Shown: positions 24,926-36,410 of the stretch, piece by piece
Layout: the number at the start of each line of letters is the position of its first letter
How positions within the stretch are numbered: the stretch's first letter is position 1
NCBI GenBank assembly: GCA_051453625.1
Contig: JBOZIK010000001.1
Location: forward strand, 174,515,928-174,579,927
Length of the DNA: 64,000 nt
Direction: 5' to 3'
From: Welwitschia mirabilis
Lineage: Eukaryota; Gnetophyta; Gnetopsida; Welwitschiales
The notes under the pieces: model-generated
Told to the model about the DNA's origin: nothing
What the model saw: only the letters and a program-made list of their open reading frames with translations
Databases searched by the model: none
Translations under genes and position numbers: made by a program

Positions 24926-25630
24926 GACTTTCTTCTCCTCTCATGTTCATATCTTAAGAAATTCTTTATAATTTGATCTTGATGATTTATACCTTGGAGA
25001 TTAGAAACCTAAGGAGTCTTTAGAAGTTTATTAGTATTCATCTAATTTTGGGCATAGTTTTTGGCTTATTTTATTTTCTTGTATGGTTCTTAACTTAATT
25101 TATTTCATTGTATGATCATTTATTTCTTACATCTTCTTTTTCCTTATAATAGTTAGATTTCTTAAAAATTTTTATTAATATCTCATATATTATATGGAGT
25201 TTTCATGTTTTCTTTATATTACATACACCTTCCATAATAGTTTTATTAGGATCTTTTCAACACAAATCCTTATCCATCTTTATTTAAGCTTTGTGATTGA
25301 CCTGTATTAATATATGAGAAATTAATAAAATAAAATGGATTACTATAATTATCTCTAGGGAGAAAAGGGAGTAAATAATACCCTCTGAATATGTGCAATT
25401 GGACTTACTATAAATTATCTCTAGAGAGTAAAGGGAGTAAATTGTCCCCTCTAGATATGTGCAATTAGAATTACTGTAAATTATCTCTAGAAATTAGTTT
25501 TCCCCTTTGTATGTATGCAACTAGATTACTATAATTTGTTATGATAATAGTAAATAAGATAATTGGAGATGAGATCTTGCTTACATCTCAATTTTTCTTG
25601 CAAATTCTTTCTTGTATTTGAGAACCCTAT

Positions 25631-25986
25631 ACCTATACCTTTCTATGGATCATACTAGGAATTATGAAGGTTATAGTTCTTAGACCATGATTGCACATGT
25701 AGGAAATGCTATAAGAGATAATAAAAAAAGAAGTTAATGGATTGTTTTCATGCTGGGTATCATCTATGTGTCTTCGTATTTGAAATACTTATGTGTTATA
25801 GAGTTTTTACCTATATCTTTCTATGGATCATACTAGGAATTATGAAGGTTACAGTTCTTAGGCCATGATTGCACATGTAGGAAATGCTATAAGAGATAAT
25901 AAAAAAAGAAGTTAATGGATTGTTTTCATGCTAGGTGTCATCTATGTGTCTTTGTATTTGAAATACTTATGTGTTATAGAGTTTTT
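25631..25986 (+). repeat. 178-bp tandem duplication inside C 3' LTR
   Basis: Units are 25,631-25,808 and 25,809-25,986. By eye they differ at six positions, all transitions. The 5' LTR has a single, much more diverged copy near 17,884-18,060. The duplication is therefore younger than the LTR pair. Confidence 0.93.
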
Positions 25987-26504
25987 GATTGATATGATGT
26001 TAATATAACACTTGATATTACCTTAGAACTATAGAACTATTTATTATTTTTAAATAAATAGATTTTATGTGTTAATGCTCTTCTTTCTGGCAAATGTATT
26101 GAGAAATGTATTTAGCTTTCCATGGATGGGAAAGTATGAATTAAATTATAGATAATTTATTTTCAAACAAACATCATTTACTACTATTATCATCCATTGG
26201 TTCTTATAAATCTCAAGTGAATGTATAACTTATTAGTTAAGTTAAGATAGTTTGGAGTTCAAGTATCTATTATATACTATGTTGTGTTAAATTATTATTA
26301 AGTATCACTATAGCATTGGTTAATATTACAAGTTGTTGATCTAAAGTTGTAATCCTAAGAGTGTAAATTCTTATCTTGGAACTCATTTATTACATTATAA
26401 TCTCAGAGCATCATTCAGAGCTTTAGGTTATAAAAAGTTGGATGCTACATTTTGATATTAGAGCATCATTCGAAGCTTTAGGTTGTAAAAAGTTGGATGT
26501 TACA

Positions 26505-26751
26505 AGGATCTAGCATTACATTTGCTCCATCTAATATAGAAATAATGTTACCTAGAATAGAAGAGCCTCATAGAACATAATTCACTATACAATAGCTATT
26601 GAAAAAAAGTACCCTAGTAGAATCATTTTTCAAAGCCTTGGAGGAGGATAAAATTGATAACCTTTTTAAGGCTATAAATTTGTTCAAGGAAGAAATAAAA
26701 ATGTCTATGAGGAAGAGGGAGGAATCCTACAATTTTAAAAATTAAAATTCA
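26505..26751 (+). pseudogene. element A sense 3' ORF, part 2
   Basis: Reading resumes with ITFAPSNIEIMLPRIEEPH and runs through VESFFKALEEDKIDNLFKAI and NLFKEEIKMSMRKREE (~26,600-26,730). Element B has the clear counterpart SSQFFKALEETKIDGLYSAM, then NLVKDEIQSYLKKKD (~40,733-40,845), within its own sense 3' ORF. This identifies the fragment as the continuation of 15,790-16,554. One Gln-to-stop change and a short frame change interrupt it. The segment ends in a CATA microsatellite, and the next part of the same protein is found 26 kb away at 52,921. Confidence 0.68.
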
Positions 26752-26894
26752 TATACATACATACATACATACATACATACATACATACATACATNNNNNN
26801 NNNNNNNNNNNNNNNNNNNNNNNNNNNNNNNNNNNNNNNNNNNNNNNNNNNNNNNNNNNNNNNNNNNNNNNNNNNNNNNNNNNNNNNNNNNNNN
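26752..26894. repeat. (CATA)n microsatellite running into a 100-N gap
   Basis: At least ten CATA units (26,752-26,794), then exactly 100 N (26,795-26,894), a length often used for gaps of unknown size. The same repeat type reappears at 52,832 at the right edge of the nested block. Confidence 0.95.
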
Positions 26895-27425
26895 AATAAT
26901 GAAATATTCTTTTAACAATAGTTAGATCTGAATATCTAGAATCACCTTGAGAATGAGAATCAATCCCTACATTCAATTAAACATCTAGTATACTATTAAG
27001 AAGTTAAATTATACTATATCTTTTTATAGATTTTCAGCAATCTTCTTATCATATTCATTCTCATCCAACTTTGTACCTTGGTTCATAGGTATGTTTTTAG
27101 GCTTACAATTATCTTCCTATAATGCTACATTTAAGAAGGCACTCTTGACATCCATTTAGTAGAGTTTAAACTTCTTAAATATTCAAAAGCTAAAAGTATT
27201 CTAATTGATTTCATTTCTATCATTTTTACACAGGTCTCTTTATAATTAATTCCTTTTTACTGATCACATCCTTTTACTATTACTATTTTCTTGTTTCTTA
27301 CAACATTTCTATTTTTATCTATATTTATTTTAAAAATACATTTTATTCTTATCACTAGATTTTTTTGATTGACTTGTAATGAGTTCCCAAATATTTACAT
27401 GAAAAATTTAACATTTTAAGAAAGT
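26895..27425 (-). pseudogene. Ty1/copia RT-RNase H relic with internal deletion
   Basis: The minus strand reads the N-terminal copia RT block: NIWELITSQSK (~27,400), then NRNVVRNKKIVIVKGCDQ (~27,250-27,310), GINYKETCVKMIEMKSIRIL and LAFEYL (~27,180-27,250), and a degraded MDVKSAFLN block near 27,140. It then jumps to KPKNIPMNQGTKLDENEYDK (~27,055-27,115) and ends in SDLTIVKRIFHY at the gap, a pattern from the region after the RT core. About 150-200 residues, including the YVDD box, are missing between the two parts. The order is normal for copia (Ty1) pol. Upstream gag and integrase were not recognised. Confidence 0.8.
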
Positions 27426-29829
27426 ATATTTGATCAATTTAGTATAGGCAATAATATTAAATTAGTTATTTTATTAAAAATGATGTATTATATCATTTTT
27501 ATCATGTTTCATGAAACTGTAAACTTTTTCATAACATTTTTAGATTAATTGATGCTTTTTGAAGGACATGTTATAATTTGAAGAAGATACATTAGAAAAT
27601 GTTGGTTCCATCATTTAGGTCATTAGCACCATCAATCTTTTAGGGTAAAACTAGTTAATTCTTACATTGTTACATCTTTATAGAAAAAAACATTATATGT
27701 TACTTATGTCCTAGTCCAATGATAAATTATATTTAATATTTAACTTTTATAACACCTAATGGAAGTGCAAAATGACATGTTATAATAATATGTAGCAATA
27801 AAAGGGATAATTACATGGATGACATATTTCATAACTTCCATTAACAACTAAATCATCATTTAAAGAAAATTTCATTACCTCTTTTTCATAATAAGATAAG
27901 GAATCATTCATCAATACTATGTGCCACATTTTATAACCTCCTCTTACGGTAAATACAAAAAAGTATAACCCTCCTTTATGTAATTTCCACCACCCATAAC
28001 ATCTCAAAAATTCCCAAGCCTTCCTTCATCTATAAAATGGCCTTAAATTCTTATTATAAACAATAGTTGCTAAGCAAAACATGATAGCAATAATTGCATC
28101 ATTAGAACATCATATATTTTTAAGAACCTACCTTACCAGCAGATTTATTTCAAGGGTAGTTTAAGATTCCATTTTAACTTAATTTTTCTCTATTGATGTA
28201 GTGTATTTTATAAATTAACGTAAGGATTAGTTATTCATTCTTTAATTTCTAGTGCATATGAAAATAGTAATATTAATTCTTAGATGAGACTCTTTCTTAC
28301 ATACAATAATATAGTAGTTGTTTATTCTTTGATTTGTAGTGTAAATTAACATGGTAATATTAATCCTTATGTAAGAATACATTGTCAAGATCTTTAGAAC
28401 TAAGTGAATTCTCATCCTCTAAAGTTAAATTTTCATTTGTATTCATTGAATGTAATAAATCTTAAGGAGAAATATACTTACTTTCTATCTTCATTAATGC
28501 CTATGAAGGAGCAAAGTAACTATTTAATTCACTAATACTTAGGTGATGGGTTGTAGGATAAGCCAAGCTAAACCTTTTGAGCATGTTTTTCTCACCTATG
28601 TTATAGACTAAAGTTCGCAAAGATATCTTAAAATCTTGGATTTTTTTCTTGTTTTATTTCATTATAAGAATAGATTATTATGCCACTTTTTATTAGTTTA
28701 CCATAAATATTCCTATGTAAGAGTGACACCATCTCCTTATTAATTTATTTTATATTTGCAATTTTTACTATAGTGAATAGCAATAATTCCCAGTAAACAG
28801 ATTTTATAGCATTATTTCCAAGGATACAGGCATAGTAGATTTTCAAAAGTGTATGCTTTTTCTTTGTTGAAATATTTTAGTTTGAGTTTTTACTTTTTTA
28901 GTGGTTGGTAATAGTTATTTTCTAGTGAAACCTAAACTAATCCTTTATATTTTTCTTTATGTATGTATCTTTCCTTTTATTTCCTCTCTAGTGGTGGATA
29001 CTGATCTTATTCACTGAAATTCCAATTATTCTAATCTTTAAATTTTATTTGGGATTTGTGATGTAACACTAAAATTCATATCTATATATGAGACTTTATG
29101 TTGTAAGTCTAACAATTTTTCTATAGGTCATAACCAAGACCAATATCATGGAATTTAAAAACTAAACTTAAACTGTAACAATCTATATTTTCTATTTTTT
29201 ATAATTTTTTAACTAAATTTTTAGTTTCTCTTCTATTTTTGAATAAAATTTCTAAAGTTAAAAACATTTAGGACTTTTTCACTATAGGTCTTAATTAACT
29301 TTGGTTTTATTTTTATTTTATACAATTTTTTTGTCATTTAAAAAGTCTAAATATTTTTCACAAGTTCTATGAGCCTGTCATTCAGTCTATGAATTAAAAC
29401 CTTTAACTTATTTAGCACTACTGTCATCCCTCATAAGAACCACTGACATTTCTAAGAAAAACCTTTTTATACTAAAACTAAATCTTTTGTAGAATGTTTC
29501 AAACTTATCTATCATTTGATTCTTATCTAAAAACTATTTGAATTAAGTTTAAAATTTGCATGCCTTGGATTTGTGATAAAATAAGTTAACTATTTATAAA
29601 TCCCTTTAATAACATAGATCCTAACACTTAAAAAAAATTAATAATAAATAATTCCATTTAAAAATCAACATAATAATAATACCAAAGGAAAATAAGCCTT
29701 TACATCAAAAAAATCAATATTTCCAATTCAATTTTCAATGTTCTTATAACGTACTTTAGTCAAGCTAAGCACTTTTAAATAGCGTACATGCTTATTACCG
29801 TAGTTAAAAAATAGGTAACTAAGAATATT
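27426..29829. other. unassigned stretch between the copia relic and element B
   Basis: No known family was recognised. A 75-codon minus-strand frame (28,007-27,780) is open but begins at TTG and matches nothing I know. On the minus strand near 29,066 there is a TGTTACATCACAAATCCC sequence, similar to common plant LTR starts. It could be the 5' LTR start of the copia relic, but no partner copy was seen. Confidence 0.3.
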
Positions 29830-30728
29830 AGTCATAACAAATCATAAGACTAACCTAACTTTTCTGTAATATATGTTTTGTTAAGAAATTGATTTAATAT
29901 GCTCACTAATCAATAGGATAGTTAGCCAGTCTGTTAGTAGGTTAGTATATATATTTTATGTTACTGAGTTATAGGTACAAAATGCCATTTGGCATAAGGA
30001 TGAAAGAGAAGGCTAAAGTGGTAGAAAGGTAGCAACAATCTAAACCATAGACCTATCTTTAAGAAGTAAAGGAAGAAAATGACAAAAGAAAAAGGGGTAT
30101 AAGGAAGGAATCATTACCAAAGATGGGCATCTTTTTGGAAAATATCTCTAGCAATAAAACTCAACAAGAAGGTCAATATGGAAGCTTCAACTAGCCTATA
30201 AAGAATGTAGCAGCATATCTAATGCTTCAAGTATTACCTACAAAGGAAAACACAAGCTCATTAGTACATATTTGTGTAAAATTTTGGTATTTCAATACAA
30301 AAAACAAAAGCTAACATTTTGAGTATCATTTTATGCATGTTTCATTACTTTAAAAAGTAATATTAATTCCACTTGCTCCTGTTTATGTAGCTAAACATAA
30401 ATCAAGATAATAAACAGCATGTAGCATCTTATATAATTTCTAGCATGTTCTTCTACTTTCTTTATTTTCCCATCGTGTAACACATGTAAATAGTAAACTT
30501 TATCATCAAATAAATTAACTCAACTAGTTTAAGTAACTTCATCACGATGTTATCATGATGTTTCATTTTGAACTAAATGGTTAAATCTTAATTAGTTCTT
30601 TATTTATCCTTTGTTTTTTATTTAATGATCTAAGCTTATTTTAGGTTAATAGTACCATAGTTTTTGTACTTTTCCAATATAATTTCTTAATATTTTTTGT
30701 ATTTATTTCATCATATAAGCTTTTATCA
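29830..30728 (+). repeat. element B 5' LTR
   Basis: Matches 42,604-43,550: for example the GAGTTATAG block, AAATGCCATTTG, GGATGAAAGAGAAG, ACAAAGGAAAACACAAGCTC and TCATATAAGCTT. The end ...GCTTTTATCA is fixed by the PBS. The first ~60 bases of the start are poorly aligned. Confidence 0.8.
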
Positions 30729-30730
30729 TT

Positions 30731-30750
30731 TTGATGCTAGAAGAAGTGCC
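30731..30750 (+). other. element B primer-binding site
   Basis: TTGATGCTAGAAGAAGTGCC directly follows the LTR. It is comparable to the site at 6,894-6,913 in element A after G-to-A and C-to-T changes. Confidence 0.6.
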
Positions 30751-30849
30751 ATCCTAAATCTAACTAGCAGAGATGACAAAAACTATGATCTAATAAGATA
30801 ACTAAGAAAAATGGTATGATAAAAAAGGTAGGTATGTTAGAGACCCTTA

Positions 30850-32560
30850 AAAATAGAATTTAGATGAGCATATTGAAAATAAGATTAAAATTAAAATAGA
30901 AGAGTATGATTTTACAATAGAGAAAATCACTCTTGAAAAGATGATAAGATAATAAATCTTGCTTAGATTAATGGATGAATTAGAGTAGCAATTACTTACT
31001 ATTCTTAAAATAGCCCTCATTTGAAAAGAATATTGTCAACTAACTTAGGTAAATAAACCTAAAAAGAAATTTGTAATAAGACACTATTAAGAAGAATATG
31101 AAGATTCGAGACGTCTACACCCATTAAAAAGAAGACTTAAGTCATATTAATCCTATAGCCTTAGAACTCCTAGATAAAGTGAGAAATATAAATATGATGT
31201 TAATGTCCACTTTTAAGGATTAAAAATTGGAAGAACCCCTACTACATTTAATTTTGTTTAATGTCTTCTATAAAGAAAATTATCTTGATTTAGAATCTAA
31301 TTATCTAAGGTATTTTCATTTTTGTTTAAAAGGAAATGCTTATATATGGTATCATTAAAATGCTAATTATGCCTTTAGCTCATCAGGAATTCTTAAGAAT
31401 GATTGCTTAGTTAAATTTCAACCCATGAGATTGGTTAAAGATTTAAGAAATAAATTTTAAATATTAAATAGAAAGATAATGAAAGATTTGATGAATTCAT
31501 AGATAGGTATAACATATTCTTAACTAAATGCCCTAACCATGAAATTATAGCTATGAAACAAGTTATAACTTTATCTAGAGGATTAAAGAGTTAAACTTTA
31601 AAGGATCTAGGCTTACTATGTATAAGAAGCATTAAAAAAACAATATTTAATAAGTAAGATAATATATTACTCAGTTTTATAACATAATTTAAAATAAAGA
31701 AAAGAAAATAAAAATTAAAAAACAAGTAAACGAATTATTTACCTGAGGAGTAGATGGTAGCGTATATAGCTCAAAACATATCAGTCTTATGGAAGAAGAA
31801 GCTAAAAAAGTGACTAATAGTATGTTAGAAAAATCTGATCGATTAGTTATATAACACTTTAAAGAGGAAGAAGGACCTATATGTGAATATTATGGAGAGG
31901 ATAATCATGAAGGAATAGAATGCCCTAGATGTAAGAATTAATTTAATGGTTGGATATTAATAGATTAGATTTAAGTAGATCAAATAAACCTCAAACTAGG
32001 AATAAATCATAACCTTACTAAAGTAGAAAGTGGAAATGTAGATTCAAAAGGCCTTTACAAAAATATGTAGATCTGAAAAGACAAGTACAATATGATTATT
32101 ATAGGAATTGAGGAAACAAAATTTCAAGATATATCAAGAAAAAATTAAAAGTAAAGGATAAAGAAGGGAAAATTATTACTTAACCTCAATCAAATCCAAT
32201 GGAAGTAATAAGTAAATTTATAATTACTAGGTCTATAAAATAGAAAGTTACATATGAATCATAGGAAAAGAACATAAAATTAAATAATTGTCCAAATGAG
32301 GAATAAAAAGATGCAGGGAAGAAAGTAGTGGACGATGCATTATTAGATCCTCTAAATTTTCCAATGAGAAGTAAATAAATACAACATCCAAAAATTAAAA
32401 CCAATGTAGAATATTTAATAAAAGTTCTAGAAGACATAAAAATATCATTATCTCTTTTCAAATTATTAAGAGACATGCCCATGTACTGGAAGAAAATGAA
32501 GAGCATGTGCTTAAAACAAAATAATAAAAAGGAAAGCAAAAATAAAAAAATATATTTAGA
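30850..32560 (+). pseudogene. element B gag polyprotein relic
   Basis: The capsid region shows YLDLESNYLRYFHFCLKGNA, then YANYAFSS-type and FQPMRLVKDLRNKF blocks (~31,275-31,455), collinear with element A gag. The nucleocapsid region holds a nearly intact first knuckle, CEYYGEDNHEGIEC (~31,882-31,925), in which only the second Cys has become Tyr. A second, decayed knuckle (YDYYRNWGNKISRY, ~32,092-32,135) has lost both leading Cys, the His and the last Cys through G-to-A and C-to-T-type changes. It sits between PBS and protease as expected. The 117-codon minus-strand frame seen over this region (32,539-32,186) is a shadow. Confidence 0.8.
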
Positions 32561-32659
32561 TGATTATAAAAGATCAAGTTTTTTAGGCTTCCATAAAAGT
32601 TCTTTAAGATAAACAAAATGAGAAATATAGTGATCTAAAAACATCTATGATAAATATAA

Positions 32660-32970
32660 AAATTAATTAAAAAACTCAAAGTGAAAGCACTTGTAAATCT
32701 AGGATGAGGCACCTATGGAACTTACAAAGAAATGAAAAAGTCAAAACTTATACCTTATCACGAAAAAGTATACCTAGTAGATGGCTCAACAATGACACTA
32801 AAATGAGTACTAAAGGATATACTAATTAAACTCTCGGGCATTATCTACTTGAAAGATTCATTAATGATGAAGACTCAGGGAGATGACCATGTAGTAATTT
32901 TAGGAATATCTTAAATGAATACAATAGATGTTACTATTTATTGTAGAAGAGGGGTAATGGAGATTAGTCT
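32660..32970 (+). pseudogene. element B aspartic protease relic
   Basis: The frame KVKALVNLG (~32,680-32,705) aligns with element A's KVKALVYLGSS. The catalytic Asp is Asn here, a plain G-to-A change. YHEKVYLVDGS, VLKDILIKLSGIIYLKDS and VVILG (~32,755-32,910) follow in the family order. Stops replace Trp/Arg codons. It is inactive, but the family assignment is strong because every block matches A in order and spacing. Confidence 0.8.
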
Positions 32971-33269
32971 AAAATATCTTAAGAAAAAGATTAATATTTC
33001 TGACATAGCAATAGTAGAAGACATGATACAAAATACAAAATTTAAAATTAATGAAATTCTAACATAGTAGGTTAGTCTAATGCTAAATAAGTAAAATGAA
33101 GAAAAGTATAAAGAAAAAAATTTAATATCATAAGAAATAGAAAATCCTACACCTAGAGAAGAATTATAATATATTAAAAAAGATTCAAATAGACCCTTAA
33201 TTATAGATAGTTGTTTGACTCATTTATAGGAAAAAACTTAAAAGGATGTTGATCAAAAGAAAAGGAGAT

Positions 33270-35060
33270 TTTTCTGGGATCATATTGGTATTAAAGAGGT
33301 AGATCCAAAAATATGTCAACATAGGATTTATTTAGAAACCTCTATCAAATCGAATAGGAAACCTAAAAGAAGATATAATGCATAAATGCAAGAAGTAATT
33401 AACAAGAAATTTCTAAACTCTTGAATGTTGGATTCATTTACTAATTTAGAATGAATTAGTCCTATCATAGTGGTGCCGATAAAAGGAAATAAATGAAGGC
33501 TATGTATGTACTTTTAAATGTTGAGTACTATAACTTACAAAGATTATTTTCCTTGGTAGATAAATTTTTAGAAGGAGAATATCAACATCAATACTATAGT
33601 TTTTTAGATTAATATAATGGCTATAATTAGGTTTCAATAGCTCTAAAAGATTAAGTCAAGTTAACTTTCACTTATCATTATAGTACTTATGCCTATAAAC
33701 TATTATCATTTGGATTATATAATTCTAACATTCAAAATTTTCATATAAAACCTAGAACTTAGATGTGAGATAAGCCAAATTTTTTAAAATTATCCTAGTA
33801 AAATGGCCATAATATGTAGGAATTAGATGTCATAACTTAGATTGTATCTTTTCATTTTTCTATAATAATCTTAAAGCATAATCAGTACTTCAAAATAACT
33901 AAAATTTAACCCAGCTAACAAAATAGTAAACTCTAATATAATTCGGGTATTCCCTTTTCCTGTAACAATTCATGCAGAAGTAGTAATAAAATTGACAGTT
34001 AACTTAATCAATCAATAGGAGAAAATAATTATAAGTTTATCTTTACATAAATTCTAGAATAATTAATCATGAAAATACCTAATTTTACTATTACTTTTAT
34101 CATTTATATTATTATTTTTATACAATGAGGAAGTAGACTTATTTTTATTATTAAACCTTTAACAATTAATCTTTTATCTTTAAAGGTTATTAAACAACAT
34201 CTTTTAAGATATAATAGGAAGATTAGTTGAAATATTTATGAATGATTTTTCAACCTTTAAAAATGATTTTGAGCAATCACTAGATATGTTGAAAAACATT
34301 TTAGAGAGATATAGAGAAAAATCTCTAAAACTTAGCTAGCAAAAAGGTCATCTTATGGTGACAAAGGGCATAGTACTAGGACATGAAATATCTCAAAAAA
34401 AAAATTAAGACCACTAAATAAAAAATTTAAAGCTATAAAAGAAATTTTACCCTTAGTCAAACTAAAAGAATTAAGATATTTCTTAGGGGATATTGGATAT
34501 TATAGAAGATTTATATCCAACTTTATTAAAATTGCTAAACTTTTGAATAACCTTTTACAAAAGGATGTGGAATATGATTGGATTGATGTATGTAAAAATG
34601 CTTATTAAACTCTAAAAGATAAAATTTTATTAACATCTATTTTACAAGGATTAAATTAGATAAGACCATTCTACATTATGACTAACACATCTAGTCATAC
34701 TATGGGAGCCATTTTGGAGTAAAAGGATGAAGACAACAAACCATATACTATTGCTTATATTAGTAAGAACTTAAAACTAGCTTAAGAAAACTATATGATA
34801 ATAGAGAAAGAGTTGTTAGTAGTAGTAATGTCATTAGAGAAATTTAGGATTTACATTTTAGGTTATGAAGTAAAAGTTCATATAAACCTTAGTGATACTA
34901 CATTTTTAATGAATAAAAAAGAGGTAAATTCAAGAATTATGATATGAATACTCTTGACATGAGAATTTAACATAAACATTATTAATAGAAGAGAAACATA
35001 TTATGTGGTAGAAGGTCACCTCTCAAGACTAGAATTTCTTGATGAAGAGAAAATAAAATT
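33270..35060 (+). pseudogene. element B RT-RNase H relic, interrupted by a 442-bp insertion
   Basis: RT blocks collinear with A: a KPKRRYNA-like lead-in (~33,360), SPIIVVP (~33,455), YYSFLD-type and NGYNxVSIAL (~33,590-33,645), YAYKLLSFGLYNSN (~33,690-33,730), then a foreign insertion. The sequence resumes with LLNNIF and IGRLVEIFMNDFSTF, whose active-site box FMND lies at 34,235-34,246 (Asp to Asn). The connection GYYRRFISNFIKIAKLLNN (~34,490-34,550) and RNase H blocks IEKELLVVVMSLEKF and GYEVKVHINLS (~34,800-34,895) follow, then a VVEGHLSRLEF tail (~35,005-35,040), better kept than in A. Confidence 0.88.
33737..34178. mobile_element. 442-bp insertion in element B RT, flanked by a 6-bp duplication
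   Basis: Element A reads straight through this point. In B, TTCAAA (33,731-33,736) precedes and TTTAAA (34,179-34,184) follows the foreign block, consistent with a duplication that has suffered one C-to-T change. No inverted ends, tRNA-like head or coding pattern were recognised, so its class is unknown. Confidence 0.65.
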
Positions 35061-35109
35061 TTAGATGAACATCTTTTTTAAGTAAAAACTAATACATGTT
35101 ATGTTGATA

Positions 35110-36410
35110 TAGTCAAGTTCATTGTGAGTTAAAAAATTACCATATTTTATGAATTACTATAAAAGAAAAAGATTATTAAGAGAATCTAGAGATTACATTT
35201 GGCATGATAAGATGTTGATTAGAAAATGTAAAGATCATGCTATTAGAAGATATGTATAAGAAGATTAATAAAGAGAGATTCTAAAGGACGCTAATTAGGA
35301 ATAAGGAGAAGGACATTATGGTGCTAGAATAATAATGATAGAAATTATTAATATGAGATACTATTATCCCACAACATTTAAAAATTCAAATGCTTATATT
35401 CAAGTTTTGATAATTGTAAAAGAGAAGGAGCATTTAACTAGAGGTTAGAAATGCCACAACAATGGACTCAATCAACTAAATATTTTTATGTTTGGGAAAT
35501 AGATTTTATTAAACCTATAAATTTGTCCTCCTATGAAAAAGTTATATTTTGGTCTATGTTCATTAGTTCACTAAGTAGGCTAAGGCCGAGTCTATGTGTC
35601 ATTGTTTTTACTAAATTGTAGTTAACGTTTTCCTTAGGAATATTACCTATTAGTTTAAAGCCCCTCAAAGTATTATATATGATAGAGGAACTCATTTTTT
35701 ACGAGTGAAGTCTTTGAGAATCTCTTGGCTAAACATGAAATCCATCACAAAATCTCTACTTCTTATGATCCTTAATCTAATGGTTAACTAAATTGACCAA
35801 AAGAGAAATAAATAAAATATTTCATAAATAACATAAATAGTAATAAAACAGATTGGGCTAAGAAATTAAATCAAGCTTTATGGGATTATAGTATAACTTA
35901 GAAACATAGCATGGGGTTTACATCATATTAATTAGTCTATGGAAAAAGGGATATTTTACTAATTAAATTTAGAATTAAAACATTTAAATTGGCTAAAGGA
36001 TTAAATGTTGCTTACATACAATTTAAAAGGAGTGAATAGAAAACTTGAGTATCTTAGACAAAAATAGGAAAGAAGATCTTTTGATAAATAAATCATACAA
36101 CAAAGAATTAAAATATATTATGATAATAAAATTAGAAAAATCAGTTTTAATATAGATGATCTTGTACTAATGTGTGATCCTAAAAAGATTTATTCCAAAT
36201 AAAAATATAATAAAAATTAACTAGAACCTTATATTATAAAAAAATTTTGGAAAATGGGGCCATAGAGATATATGATCCTAATGAAAAAGTAACCTACCAA
36301 GTTAATGGGTAGAGAATAAGAATGTATTATAATCATAGGTCTATTCTAAATTATTTGGAAAACCCTTATAAGGTAAAAAGAATACTTTCCCTCTACTTAT
36401 GAATTAAAAA
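35110..36410 (+). pseudogene. element B integrase relic
   Basis: The HHCC domain is recognisable (QEQGEGHYGARI at ~35,300, then RYYYP), but the CxxC pair is disturbed. The catalytic core keeps the first Asp in WEIDFIKPI (35,502-35,504) and the second in IYDRGTHF (~35,675-35,700). The third acidic position after SNGQL (~35,785) is lost. KTDWAKKLNQALWDY (~35,845-35,890), LVYGKRD and RIKTFKLAKG (~35,930-36,000) follow. The C-terminal tail shows DPNEKVTYQVNG and RMYYNH (~36,275-36,340). Frames shift several times. Together with A, the core is covered completely. Confidence 0.85.

Larger units (their letters stand above)
16555..26504 (+). mobile_element. LTR element C, ~9.9 kb, nested in A, no recognisable coding
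   Basis: Two direct repeats of about 2.0-2.15 kb (16,555-18,577 and 24,352-26,504) bracket 5.8 kb. A TGGTATCAGAGC-like primer site for initiator tRNA-Met follows the left repeat, which fixes the element as an LTR retrotransposon read on the plus strand. A 5-base duplication is plausible (AAGAT before, AGGAT after, differing by one G-to-A). The insertion splits element A's sense 3' ORF, whose next piece starts directly after 26,504. No gag or pol pattern was found inside, so it looks like a LARD-type non-autonomous element or one whose coding region is beyond recognition. Confidence 0.78.
24352..26504 (+). repeat. element C 3' LTR
   Basis: Homologue of 16,555-18,577. It differs by a 178-bp internal tandem duplication and by fewer minisatellite units. 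It ends in TTGGATGTTACA after two 55-bp units (26,395-26,449 and 26,450-26,504), each with a PBS-like core (26,398-26,409 and 26,453-26,464). Element A coding resumes directly afterwards. Confidence 0.85.

Noticed and set aside
32186-32539. 117-codon minus-strand frame
   Set aside because: Opposite element B gag/protease; no counterpart in element A, so a shadow.
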